Assembly: GCF_003368325.1 (NCBI RefSeq)
Contig: NZ_CP031467.1
Span: 4,154,001-4,218,000, forward strand
Reading direction: 5' to 3'
Length of the DNA: 64,000 nt
Source: Paraburkholderia caffeinilytica
GTDB taxonomy: Bacteria > Pseudomonadota > Gammaproteobacteria > Burkholderiales > Burkholderiaceae
Part shown: one piece after another, positions 27,188-35,910 of the stretch
How the letters are laid out: the number at the start of each line of letters is the position of its first letter
Numbering within the stretch: the first letter of the stretch is position 1
Made by a program: the position numbers and the translations under genes
The notes under the pieces: generated by a model
Database searches by the model: none
What the model was told of the DNA's origin: nothing
What the model saw: the letters and a program-made list of their open reading frames with translations, nothing else

Positions 27188-27706
27188 TTACGCAGCGCTG
27201 CGGTCAGCAGCAAACGGTTCGAGCAGCTCGATCAGGTTGCCGCACACATCGCGAATGAACGCGGTCGGATTGCCGTCGACCACCAGTTCGAACGCGATAT
27301 CGGCACCCTGTGCGCGTAACGCGGCGACCGCTTGCGGGACACATGGCACCTCGAAGCACATGTGCTTGTTGCCGTGCGTGCGCAGATCCAGATTCGGGAT
27401 GCGGCGCGTTTCCGGCAGGGGGGCCGCGCCCGGCACTTCGAAGATTTCGATCCGATAACTGTCACGGCGTACGAAAGCGATCTGCGCCGGAATCTTGTCG
27501 ATCGTCATGCGCGATTCGAGTGAGAAGCCGAGCATGCGCCCGTACCAGTCAATCGCGGCGTCAAGGTCGGGCACGCTGATGCCGAAGTGATGAGGGCGCA
27601 GGACGGGCAAAAGCGGCACGTCGGCTTGCATTTGATCCGGTACGGCGGTGTATCCACTGTCGCGGGTTGGCGCGCTCTCAGGCAGCGTCACGGGCGCTGT
27701 TGTCAT
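27188..27706 (-). CDS. VOC (glyoxalase/bleomycin-resistance) family protein
   Basis: A 172-residue single VOC module: LRPHHFGISVPDLDAAIDWY (first His), GNKHMCFEVP (second His) and GNLIELLEP (Glu) form a plausible metal site. The first ~35 residues are a non-conserved extension. It is the promoter-proximal gene of the long minus-strand operon and is divergent from the NodD-like LysR gene, 153 bp away. Function could be a lyase, epimerase or dioxygenase step. Confidence 0.83.
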   Translation of the reverse strand: MTTAPVTLPESAPTRDSGYTAVPDQMQADVPLLPVLRPHHFGISVPDLDAAIDWYGRMLGFSLESRMTIDKIPAQIAFVRRDSYRIEIFEVPGAAPLPETRRIPNLDLRTHGNKHMCFEVPCVPQAVAALRAQGADIAFELVVDGNPTAFIRDVCGNLIELLEPFAADRSAA

Positions 27707-27799
27707 GGTTCGTGTCTCCGTATTGCTCGCGTCCGGCGCAGTGCCAGGCGGAATCTCGTTTGCATGGCCGTACTGTAGAGCGGTTTATTTGTCGAGACT

Positions 27800-27828
27800 A
27801 TCAATTCCCAGTGGAAACACGCATTGAT
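27800..27828. promoter_or_regulatory. Inverted repeat in the divergent VOC/LysR promoter region
   Basis: ATCAAT (27800-27805) and ATTGAT (27823-27828) form perfect 6-bp arms 17 bp apart, located between the divergent starts at 27706 and 27860. LysR proteins of the NodD type bind such long dyads (ATC-Nx-GAT half-sites). It is the natural operator candidate for the adjacent regulator. Confidence 0.45.
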
Positions 27829-27859
27829 CGCATCGGATGATTGCGAGATACTGGCGACC

Positions 27860-28792
27860 ATGAGACTGGGTCACTTCGACATGAATCTGCTGGTCGCGCT
27901 CGATGCGCTGCTCGATACGCGCAGCGTCACGCGCGCGAGCGAGCGTCTGCATATCGGTGCGTCCGCGACGAGCAGTGCGCTTGGGCGGCTGCGGGAATAT
28001 TTCGGCGACGAACTGCTGATGCAGGTGGGGCGGCGCATGGAATTGACGCCGCTTGGGCGCAGCCTCGCACAACCGGTGCGGGAGATCCTGCTTACCGTGC
28101 AATCCACGGTGGTGGCGCGGCTCGAATTCGATCCCGCGCAGGCACGCCGCAACTTCGTGATCCGCGCCTCCGACTATCTGACCACGGTGCTGCTGATCGA
28201 CGTGGTGCAGCGGCTGCAGCGCGAGGCGCCGGGCATTACGCTGCATATCGCCAACATGGCCGACGATGTGCCGGACCGGCTCGATCGCGGCGAAGTCGAT
28301 TTCGTCATTTATCCGAGCGTGTCGGTCAATCCTGAGCACCCATCGCAGACGCTGTTCGAGGAGACATACAGTTGCGTCGTGTGGACCGGCAACACGCTCG
28401 TCGGCGAGACCCTGAGCCTCGAACAGTACCGGCAGATGGGTCACGTCGCGGCGACGTTCGGCGACAGCCGCAGCGTCAGCTTCGAAAGCCTTGTGATGGC
28501 CAATCTCGGTGTGTCGCGCTCGATCGAGGTGACCACCACCAATTTCAATACCTTGCCCCAGCTCGTCATCGGCACGACGCGCATTGCGACGGTCCATACG
28601 CGGCTTGCGCAGATCTACGCGCATTACCTTCCCTTACGGCTGTTGCCGCCGCCAATGGATTTTCCGCCGCTGGTCGAGGTGATGCAGTGGCATGCGATCA
28701 ACAACAGCGATCCCGCCCATGTCTGGATGCGTCGCGTGCTGCTGGAGCAGGCGCAGATGCGCTCGGGCGTACCCGCCGTCAGCCTCACGTGA
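27860..28792 (+). CDS. LysR family regulator, NodD-like subgroup
   Basis: A 310-residue LysR protein beginning MRLGHFDMNLLVALDALLDT, a start shared by NodD/LinR/NahR-type regulators. The helix-turn-helix is at ~20-65 (RSVTRASERLHIGASATSSAL). Ala-Thr-Ser replaces the more usual Gln-Pro/Ala-Ala-Val-S in the recognition helix, which may alter operator preference. The effector domain is at ~95-300. It is divergent from the thirteen-gene catabolic run and upstream of an MFS permease gene, so it probably activates both on an aromatic inducer. Confidence 0.88.
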   Translation: MRLGHFDMNLLVALDALLDTRSVTRASERLHIGASATSSALGRLREYFGDELLMQVGRRMELTPLGRSLAQPVREILLTVQSTVVARLEFDPAQARRNFVIRASDYLTTVLLIDVVQRLQREAPGITLHIANMADDVPDRLDRGEVDFVIYPSVSVNPEHPSQTLFEETYSCVVWTGNTLVGETLSLEQYRQMGHVAATFGDSRSVSFESLVMANLGVSRSIEVTTTNFNTLPQLVIGTTRIATVHTRLAQIYAHYLPLRLLPPPMDFPPLVEVMQWHAINNSDPAHVWMRRVLLEQAQMRSGVPAVSLT

Positions 28793-28980
28793 TGCCAACC
28801 TGCGCTGCGTTCGTTTGACGCAGTCAAATGGTCCTGTCAACGCAATCTGATTGTGTCGTACGTTGTCTGCCGGAATCATTCGTCTCACACAAACGGGAAC
28901 CTTGTCTTGTTGTTCAGGCGGCGCTGCACGCCGCAGGTTGAACGGCCGGGGTATACCCCTTCATAAACGGAGACGAACTC

Positions 28981-30210
28981 ATGCATGTGCAGAACAACCG
29001 GCGCGATGCCGCGCTGGCCCCCCGCGAAGCAACCTTCTTTCATGCGCTGATTCTGCTAAGCACGGTGATCTGCGGAACACTCGCGCCGACCGTGATCGGA
29101 CCTGTGCTTCCCGCAATGCAGCGGCATTTCGCGAGCGTACCGGGAATCGAAACCCTGGTTCCGGTCGTCGTCACGATGCCGATGCTGATACTCGGCGCGC
29201 TGGCGATGGCGATCGGCGCCGTCAGCGACCGGGTTGGCCGCAAGCGCGTGCTGGTCAGCGCGCTTGTTCTTTACGCTGTGGCGGGCACTGCGCCGCTTTA
29301 CCTCGATTCGATCTACGCGATTCTTGCGAGCCGTGCGCTCGTCGGGTTTGCCGAGGCGGCGGTAATGACCATCAGCACCTCGTTCATCGGCGACTATTTC
29401 AGCGGGACGCAGCGCGATCGCTATGCGTCGCTGCAGATCACGGTGGCGTCGACATCGGCGTTCATCTTCAACCTGATGGGCGGCGCACTCGGCGCATACG
29501 GCTGGCGTATGCCGTTCACGGCGTACGCGTTGCCGTTGCTGCTGGCGCCACTCGTGCAGATATTCATCTGGGAAACGCGCAGCGCGGCAGGCACGCCAGT
29601 AGCGGGCGGTCACGCTGCTTCCGACGAACCGGTATTCAATCCGTTGCTGCTCACGCGGATCTGCGCGGTCGCGTTCGCTGTCGGTCTTGTCTTCATGGTG
29701 GTGCCGGTTCACTTGTCGTTCATGCTGGTCGATCTCGGGGTTCGTTCGACCAATGAGATCGGCCTCGCCTATGCGCTGAACAGCGTGGGTATCATTGCCG
29801 GTACGCTGGCGTTCGGATGGTTCCTTGCGAGCCGGCTCGCGGTGCTGCAACAGCTCGCGATCGGCACGCTGGTCTGCGGCCTCGGCTTCCTGATCATGGG
29901 CGTGGCGCACGATTTCACGTTGCTCACGCTCGGCGGCGCGATCAACGGCGTGGGCTGTGGCGTTGTCCTGCCCGCGCTGGTCAGCTGGGGTCTGCGTTCG
30001 CTGCCCTTTGCACGCCGCGGATTTGGCACCGGAGCATTCACCGCGAGCCAGTTCATCGGCTACTTCTGCAGTCCGCTGATCGTGATGCCGCTGGTCGGTC
30101 ACTGGGGCTCGCGCTTCTCGGTCGTTGAAGGCTGGGGCATAGGGCTCCTTCTCATCGCCGCGCTCGCATTCGCCGGGGCGCTGCGCACACACCGGCTGAA
30201 GCTCAGCTGA
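28981..30210 (+). CDS. MFS transporter
   Basis: A 409-residue permease with 12 predicted hydrophobic spans, the first starting FFHALILLSTVICGTLAPTV. The loop 2-3 motif GAVSDRVGRKRVLV is intact. The N-terminus is short and cytoplasmic. It is followed 18 bp later by the SDR gene, so the two are co-transcribed. Given the context it probably imports the cluster's growth substrate, or exports a toxic intermediate; no substrate-specific motif is recognised. Confidence 0.87.
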   Translation: MHVQNNRRDAALAPREATFFHALILLSTVICGTLAPTVIGPVLPAMQRHFASVPGIETLVPVVVTMPMLILGALAMAIGAVSDRVGRKRVLVSALVLYAVAGTAPLYLDSIYAILASRALVGFAEAAVMTISTSFIGDYFSGTQRDRYASLQITVASTSAFIFNLMGGALGAYGWRMPFTAYALPLLLAPLVQIFIWETRSAAGTPVAGGHAASDEPVFNPLLLTRICAVAFAVGLVFMVVPVHLSFMLVDLGVRSTNEIGLAYALNSVGIIAGTLAFGWFLASRLAVLQQLAIGTLVCGLGFLIMGVAHDFTLLTLGGAINGVGCGVVLPALVSWGLRSLPFARRGFGTGAFTASQFIGYFCSPLIVMPLVGHWGSRFSVVEGWGIGLLLIAALAFAGALRTHRLKLS

Positions 30211-30228
30211 TCCGTCTCGAGGCTCCTC

Positions 30229-31035
30229 ATGAAATCTGTTTTCAAACATGCACGCCCGGTGCAGGAAGGCCAGCGCCTGCAAGGCAAGGTGGCGCTGGTC
30301 ACCGGGATCGGCAGCGGCATCGGAAAAACGTGTGCGTTGCTGTTCGCTGCACAGGGCGCACACGTCGTCGGCTGCGATATCGACGTATCAGCGGCAGAAC
30401 AAACGGTCAAGGAAGCCGGCGCGCGTGGTCTTTCGCTCGACAGCCTGCATCCGTGCGACCTGACCGATCCGACCGGGGCAGCGCGCCTGGTCGAGTTTGC
30501 GCTGGCGCGGCACGATGGTTTCGACGTGGTCGTCAACGCGGCAGCGTTTGGCGCGTTCGCGTGGCTGCAGGACATGGACTACGAGACGCAATGGCGCAGA
30601 ACGCTCACCGGCGAACTCGACATCGTATTCCTGCTGTGCAAGGCGGCGTGGCCAGCGCTGATTGCGCGCGGCGGCGGGGCGGTCATTAACTTCGCTTCGG
30701 CCAACGCGACTGTCGCTCTTGCGGGATCGCCTGCGCTTGCGCATTGCGCGGGTAAGGGTGGTGTGCTCGCGATGACCCGCCAGCTCGCGATGGAGGGCGG
30801 TCCACACGGTATTCGTGTCAACAGCATCTCGCCCGGGCTGGTAGAGACCGCCGCGACTCGCGCGCACATGCTGCGTCAGCCGGAATTTCTTGAGCGTGCA
30901 CTTGCCAAGTCGATGACCGGGCGGATTGGTCAACCGGAAGACATCGCATGGTGCGCGGTGTTCCTCGCATCGGACGAAGCGAGCTGGATAACAGCCGCTG
31001 ACTTTTCTGTCGACGGTGGCGCTACGGCCTGGTAG
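30229..31035 (+). CDS. SDR-family protein with altered active site
   Basis: A 268-residue SDR. The cofactor motif VTGIGSGIGKTCALLFA and NAAAFGAF are normal, and the predicted catalytic Ser lies in INFASANATV. The YxxxK position reads AHCAGK, so the catalytic Tyr is replaced by His. The C-terminus WITAADFSVDGGATAW is intact, which argues against decay. It may therefore use another general acid or act as a lyase/binding protein. A decayed copy of its 3' end lies at 34258-34440. Confidence 0.82.
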   Translation: MKSVFKHARPVQEGQRLQGKVALVTGIGSGIGKTCALLFAAQGAHVVGCDIDVSAAEQTVKEAGARGLSLDSLHPCDLTDPTGAARLVEFALARHDGFDVVVNAAAFGAFAWLQDMDYETQWRRTLTGELDIVFLLCKAAWPALIARGGGAVINFASANATVALAGSPALAHCAGKGGVLAMTRQLAMEGGPHGIRVNSISPGLVETAATRAHMLRQPEFLERALAKSMTGRIGQPEDIAWCAVFLASDEASWITAADFSVDGGATAW

Positions 31036-31130
31036 CGCTCCCCCGCAAAGCTTTCCATTTTAAGAGCCAGACCGCGCCTTCAACGGCGTGGGTGGCCGCG
31101 TGCTGCCATAAAAAAATCAAGGAGATGAAA

Positions 31131-32831
31131 ATGAGATCGAACAGGTTTGGAATTTGGCCCAGCGGGACACCGGCTTCGTGGCACATTTCGGCCATCGCAT
31201 TGGCGACCGTGCTGGCGAGCAGCGCAGCCGTCGCGCAGACAGCTACGGATTCGCCGAGCACGGTCGAGGTCGCCGGGCCTAAAGAAGGGGCCGCGAAAGG
31301 CGTGCCTAACAATGGCGTGCGCAAGTCGGGCCGGGTCGCCCGGGATTCAACGAAAGAGAAGCTGGCACGCAACAGGACCGGTACGTCGGCATCTGGAACG
31401 CACGGTCGAGATACGGACGCCAACAGAGAGGCCACTACTGCCCATCTGATGGTTGCATCCTCAACAGCCGGAAGCCGTGAAACACCCTTGGTTCTGTCCG
31501 AAGATGGCGGCGTCAACAACCCGGCGCCATACAACAGTGAGGGTGTCCCGACCGTAAAGGGACCGAGGCCCGCGTCCGCCTCGAACGGTCCCTTTGCAAC
31601 CCTTGGAGACTCTCTGGCTGAGCACGGGATCAATTACCAGGGGATTTTCCTGGCTGCTACATTTAATAACCTGAGTACTGGCGTAGCGCCTGGCCACTTC
31701 GGCGCCCAGGGGATCTTCATTAATGGCGTGGATCTGGACCTCGACAAGATTGCAAGCGTGAAGGAGGCGAAAATCCATATCGAGGGTGTGATTTTTCCCT
31801 TCACGTACCCAACGAAGAACATGGTCAACTTTGGTACGTTTTCCAGCAGCTATTTGGGATCGGATCAATTTCCGTCGCATTCGACCGGAGCACCCTGGCT
31901 CTCATTGCTTACCTACGAACAGACGGTTTTCAACGATCGCCTCAATTTCGAATTCGGGAAAACCAATCTGCTGCGGTACTTTTTCGCTCCAAATTGCGGG
32001 CTGGATTTCGAGTGTACCGATTCGCTGGTCAAATGGGATAGCGGCGTTCCGGACGCGAGCCTTGGGACGTTGGGGGGGCGAGTTAAATATAACGTAACGC
32101 CACAAATCTGGTTCGAGGGCGGGGTTCAACAGCTTCGCAACTATACCGATCAGATAAAGGCAAATGGCTGGGATATCTTTTCGACTGATGGCGGTCAGGG
32201 CGCGTTCATGGTTGGCGGGGCCGGTTACCACACCGACTTCACGACGTCTGCCCATCCGTCGGACTATCACCTCGATTATTACTATGCGAACACGAAGGTG
32301 ACCGATCCTTATTACCTTACGTCTCATCAGGGTAGTTCAGGTGTCATCTTCAAGATGCAGCAAACGATTTGGTCGGAAACCGGCACAACGGTCTCCTCAC
32401 CGGCTGATATCCCTCGCAGTCTTGCGTTCTTTTCGTCGGTTGAGCGATCGTTCGACGCTGCCCGTCCAATCGGCTGGGGTCTCACCGCTGGGTTGACCTT
32501 AACAAAACCGTTCAATTACAGGTCGAGCTGGTTCGGCGTCGACCAGATAAATGTCAAAGCGATGTATGACCGAATCAACAAGTCGACTTTGCTGGCTCAG
32601 CGGGATACGCGAATGCTGGCGGGTGGCAGTGCTGAAATGACGTCGCCCAATGAATATCGCTTTGAGTTGAGCAGCACGTTCAGCTTGACCCGGTATGCAA
32701 AGCTGGAGCCAGTGGTCGAATACATCCTCAATCCAGATAGCGCATTTGCGTTTGGCTATCCAAATGTGCCAAGAAGTGGTTGGCTTGCGGGGGTGACCCT
32801 GGCGATCACAATTGGCAACACTCATCTGTAA
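31131..32831 (+). CDS. OprB-family carbohydrate-selective porin
   Basis: A 566-residue outer-membrane protein. ATG at 31131 follows AAGGAG at 6 bp. A signal peptide ends near AAVAQTATD. Residues ~45-155 are a long, low-complexity Lys/Ser/Thr/Ala linker unusual for OprB. The beta-barrel then starts at GINYQGIFLAATFNNLSTG and ends GVTLAITIGNTHL. Motifs FEFGKTNLLRYFF and CGLDFECTDSL resemble the central OprB barrel. It probably admits the substrate of the preceding MFS permease; sugar selectivity is family knowledge, not shown here. Confidence 0.82.
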   Translation: MRSNRFGIWPSGTPASWHISAIALATVLASSAAVAQTATDSPSTVEVAGPKEGAAKGVPNNGVRKSGRVARDSTKEKLARNRTGTSASGTHGRDTDANREATTAHLMVASSTAGSRETPLVLSEDGGVNNPAPYNSEGVPTVKGPRPASASNGPFATLGDSLAEHGINYQGIFLAATFNNLSTGVAPGHFGAQGIFINGVDLDLDKIASVKEAKIHIEGVIFPFTYPTKNMVNFGTFSSSYLGSDQFPSHSTGAPWLSLLTYEQTVFNDRLNFEFGKTNLLRYFFAPNCGLDFECTDSLVKWDSGVPDASLGTLGGRVKYNVTPQIWFEGGVQQLRNYTDQIKANGWDIFSTDGGQGAFMVGGAGYHTDFTTSAHPSDYHLDYYYANTKVTDPYYLTSHQGSSGVIFKMQQTIWSETGTTVSSPADIPRSLAFFSSVERSFDAARPIGWGLTAGLTLTKPFNYRSSWFGVDQINVKAMYDRINKSTLLAQRDTRMLAGGSAEMTSPNEYRFELSSTFSLTRYAKLEPVVEYILNPDSAFAFGYPNVPRSGWLAGVTLAITIGNTHL

Positions 32832-32942
32832 TCAACCGCTTTTCATGAGCGGAAAATGCAGTTGTTAATGCGGCCGCTTTGCGACGAATTGAACGCAAAA
32901 AATTTCCGTCCCTTCGGCGGACCAATTTATGGAGACTTTGCT

Positions 32943-33998
32943 GTGAAAAGAAAAACCCGATTCATTGCATCACTCGCCAGCACGCTGGCTGCCGCTCTTT
33001 TTTCGCAGTACGCGGCGGCAACCACCACATGCGACAGAGCCTGTCTTACCCATGTCGCAGACGGACTACTCGGCTCGATGGTCGCGCATGATCCATCGGC
33101 GCTTCCCCTGTCTACCGGATACAAAGCGACTGAAAATGCCGTACCGGCTGCCCTGAGTATGATGACCATCTGGCGTACGGCGACTGGCATCAAGCACAAA
33201 TACTATGTAATCGACCCAAAGTCGGAGCAGCTATTTCTGGTTGTCACCATTAGCGAAGGAGCGGGTAACGCTCTACTATTCGGACGACTCAAGGTTCGCG
33301 ATCAGAGCATATCGGAAATTGAACTTTACACCGATCGATCGCGTAGCGATGGTGGTTTCCAGTTCGACGCGGATGGTCTTGGCAAGCTCCCTGACGCGTG
33401 GACGATCGACCTCGCGCCGCAGCGACGGGCATCCCGGGCCCAACTCATTTCGGCGGGACGCAGTATCTTCGACACCGACCCTGCGCTTACGAGTCCACCA
33501 TTCGCGGCGAGTTGCGTCATGATGGAAAACGGAAAGGTAGTCGCAGAAAATCCCGACGTTCTGAAGGAGGTCATGCCGCCGCCCGATAAGTCACAACCGT
33601 CGCTCCCACCGCTGCATCAGAATGCGGACGGAACCGTCTCGATTCCTTGCGGATCGCCGCCTTTTCGCCCCACCGACAGACACGCACGCACGGATATCGT
33701 TGATGAGGAACAAAGCGTCGTGGTCAGCCTCGCAACTGTCCCCGGGGTTGTCGAACCCTATGTGATCACGAAACCAACCGAATCGGCCTTCGTGCCGGAT
33801 GCAATGCTGAAACCTTATGTCGATATGCTGACAAAACAGCAAGCATCTGGGCGATTCGTCCTGGCGGCGCTGAAACCGACGCGTGCGTCCGTGACGGTTG
33901 CACAGATGCACAGGATCTATGACGGCAAAGTACAGGGCATGCACCTGCTTGAAAAACTGGGGCCGCCGGAAGCCATGTCGCCGTGGGTCGAAAAATAA
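32943..33998 (+). CDS. Secreted protein of unknown function, possibly DUF8021
   Basis: Starting at GTG 32943 (GGAG 8 bp upstream), the 351-residue protein begins MKRKTRFIASLASTLAAALF and has a cleavable signal ending near YAAATTTCD. The mature N-terminus CDRACLTHVADGLLGSMVAHDP resembles the DUF8021 family of secreted bacterial and fungal proteins. Cys pairs (CDRAC, and one near PCGSPP) may form disulfides. No catalytic motif is recognised. It follows the porin gene by 111 bp and was probably recruited with it. An inverted repeat at 34010-34048 lies just after the stop. Confidence 0.72.
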   Translation: MKRKTRFIASLASTLAAALFSQYAAATTTCDRACLTHVADGLLGSMVAHDPSALPLSTGYKATENAVPAALSMMTIWRTATGIKHKYYVIDPKSEQLFLVVTISEGAGNALLFGRLKVRDQSISEIELYTDRSRSDGGFQFDADGLGKLPDAWTIDLAPQRRASRAQLISAGRSIFDTDPALTSPPFAASCVMMENGKVVAENPDVLKEVMPPPDKSQPSLPPLHQNADGTVSIPCGSPPFRPTDRHARTDIVDEEQSVVVSLATVPGVVEPYVITKPTESAFVPDAMLKPYVDMLTKQQASGRFVLAALKPTRASVTVAQMHRIYDGKVQGMHLLEKLGPPEAMSPWVEK

Positions 33999-34009
33999 AT
34001 AGATGTCGT

Positions 34010-34048
34010 CGTGCCACATTACTACGAGCTTTGTGGGCGTGTGGCACG
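34010..34048. terminator. Stem-loop after the secreted-protein gene
   Basis: CGTGCCACA (34010-34018) and TGTGGCACG (34040-34048) are perfect 9-bp arms around a 21-bp loop, starting 11 bp after the stop codon at 33998. There is no T-run, so intrinsic termination is doubtful; it may stabilise the 3' end or mark factor-dependent termination. Confidence 0.4.
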
Positions 34049-34257
34049 GACCCGAGGAGCACTGGCGGAGTGCATCCGGTCGCGCTAACGGCTCAAAGTA
34101 AGTTGGGAGGTTGGTGGATGTCGAGGGTTGTCCGAGTAGTCGAGCCGCGGATGATTGCCGCAAGAGGGCAATACAGGTCTCGAAACGCGGGCAGACTGAC
34201 GTGGTGTACGTGCTGCCGCTCTGAAAGGGCTCTGTATTCTGAATCGAAGGTGACTCA

Positions 34258-34440
34258 CACGGCATTCGCATGAACAGCACTTCGCCTGCGCTCTTCGAAA
34301 CAGCCGCCACTCGCGCATGCAGGCACGGCCAGAATTTCTGGAGCAGGCACTCGGCAAGATGATGATCAGGCGCATCGGCCAGTACGAAGACGTTGCTTGG
34401 TGCGCGTTTTTTTTGCCTCCGATGAGGCGATCTGGATTCA
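34258..34440 (+). pseudogene. Remnant of an SDR gene C-terminus
   Basis: Translation in two frames gives GIRMNSTSPALFETAATRA, then ARPEFLEQALGKMMIRRIGQ and DVAWCAFF. This matches the 3' part of the SDR at 30229-31035 (GIRVNSISPGLVETAATRA, QPEFLERALAKSMTGRIGQ). A small deletion near 34318 shifts the frame, and the fragment ends near the LysR stop. It is a decayed partial duplicate with no start codon or upstream half. Confidence 0.75.
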
Positions 34441-35400
34441 ACCTTGCACGTAATCGTCGTCGAGGTAGCGCGCAAGGCAACGGCGTACATAGGCGTGTGC
34501 GTCATCGCGATCGGAACGACGATGCCAGGCTACGTACACGCGCAAACTCAGGCTATCGTCGCCGAACGGCTCGACGGCGAGTTGCGCGCTCTGCGGAAAT
34601 GAGCGGGCGACAAGCGCCGGCAGGATCGCGACCAACGGTCGTGCCGCCACCATGCGCGCCACCGACGCTGCCCCCGCGCACCCGGCGGCGATCCGACGCG
34701 TGAGGCCGTGACGCTCGAAATAGCCATCTACAACAATATTCCGCGCCGGTTCATAGCTAACCTTAAGATGCGGCAGCAAAGCAATGCACTCAAGCTTCAA
34801 CGGCCGCGCTCCATTGATTAGCCGTGGATCGTAGACCTGTACGAATGATGTCTCGCACGCGAGCACCGCCACGTGCCACGGCTTGAATTCGGCATCGCCG
34901 ATCGCTATGGCGAGATCGATCTGCCCAGCATCCAGTGCGTCAAGCGTCTCACCAAGCGGCAACGGCGTGACGAAGATTTCAATGTCCGGTGCCACGTCGA
35001 AAAGATGTTCCATCAGAGGCGGCATCACCATCCTCTCGATCTGTTCGGGCACGGAAACCACTAGCCGGGAATGCGCATGTCGCAGGTCGAATGGCTGCGC
35101 GGTAATGAGCACCCGCTCCGCACCTTCGATCCATTCATAGATCATCGGCTTGAGTCGCATCGCGAAAGCCGTAGGCACCATCCGTGGTCCCGCCCTGACG
35201 AAGAGTTCGTCGCGAAAGACTTCTCGCAAACGACTGAGCGCATGGCTCGCCGCGGATTGACTGATGGCGAGCCGGTCCGCCGTGCGCGTCACGTTACCGT
35301 CTTCCGCAAAAAGTGCGTCGAGCGTGACCAGCAGATTCAGATCGCAGCGCCTGAAGCGGCGGTGAAATGCCGCTGGACGCGGCGCATCGATATGGCTCAT
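34438..35400 (-). CDS. LysR family regulator, NodD-like subgroup
   Basis: A 320-residue protein. After an ~18-residue leader, RRCDLNLLVTLDALFAEDG starts the winged helix (to ~80; AISQSAASHALSRLREVF is the recognition segment). The effector domain is at ~105-300. Its 3' end abuts the SDR remnant, and its start is 118 bp from the divergent DUF4148 gene. The flanking catabolic remnants suggest that its original target operon may be gone. The effector is unknown. Confidence 0.87.
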   Translation of the reverse strand: MSHIDAPRPAAFHRRFRRCDLNLLVTLDALFAEDGNVTRTADRLAISQSAASHALSRLREVFRDELFVRAGPRMVPTAFAMRLKPMIYEWIEGAERVLITAQPFDLRHAHSRLVVSVPEQIERMVMPPLMEHLFDVAPDIEIFVTPLPLGETLDALDAGQIDLAIAIGDAEFKPWHVAVLACETSFVQVYDPRLINGARPLKLECIALLPHLKVSYEPARNIVVDGYFERHGLTRRIAAGCAGAASVARMVAARPLVAILPALVARSFPQSAQLAVEPFGDDSLSLRVYVAWHRRSDRDDAHAYVRRCLARYLDDDYVQG

Positions 35401-35518
35401 GGCGCTTATTCGGGGTATTCATTTGTCTTGCGGGCGTACTGCTCGCACACTGCATATATGCGGGCGCCAGAGAATCGGAGATCGCCCATCCACTCGAACC
35501 GATACTGGAGCATGCACA

Positions 35519-35767
35519 GTGAACAAGATCTTGACCGTCACGCTGACGGTTGCCCTAGTTACCGCGACTGCTCCCCTAATGGCGCAGGTCGAAATTCAGG
35601 TACCTAGCCGTCAGCAGGTTCGCGACGAATTGGTCAATCTTGAGAGGCATGGTTACAGCCCACAGTCCTATTACTGGCGCGAAAGCCTCGCCGCAGCGGA
35701 GCACCAGATCGAAGAGGAGAACCGTCAAAGACAGAAAGATCTCGCGATAACCAGCGTGCGTAAATGA
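35519..35767 (+). CDS. DUF4148 domain small exported protein
   Basis: An 82-residue protein from GTG 35519, preceded by GGAG. Signal peptide MNKILTVTLTVALVTATAPLMA is followed by SRQQVRDELVNLERHGYSPQ, the conserved DUF4148 core seen widely in Burkholderiaceae as small periplasmic proteins. The C-terminus is charged (EEENRQRQKDL). Function unknown; often stress-induced small proteins. Confidence 0.8.
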   Translation: MNKILTVTLTVALVTATAPLMAQVEIQVPSRQQVRDELVNLERHGYSPQSYYWRESLAAAEHQIEEENRQRQKDLAITSVRK

Positions 35768-35812
35768 TTGAACGATGAAAGCGGGCGCGGCACGCGCGTC
35801 CCGCGGCGTTCG

Positions 35813-35908
35813 TTATTGCTTGATACCCTCGACCTGAATTTGAAGCTTCGTCACCGTACTAAAGCCATACTTCTTGCCCCAATCCATGCCGAAGTTGCCA
35901 GGTTTCGG
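35813..35908 (-). pseudogene. Truncated 3' end of a second YceI-type gene
   Basis: The minus strand downstream of the YceI stop reads PKPGNFGMDWGKKYGFSTVT then KLQIQVEGIKQ and TAA (35813-35815). This resembles the usual C-terminal strands of YceI proteins (FGMxWG...VxLxIxVEgik). There is no start codon or upstream half, so it is a leftover from duplication or recombination. Confidence 0.55.
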
Positions 35909-35910
35909 CG

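Noticed and set aside
29056..30363. 435-codon antisense frame over the MFS gene
   Set aside because: Composition of a reverse-frame shadow (rich in Arg, Glu, His and Gln), no domain, and the sense frame is an obvious permease.
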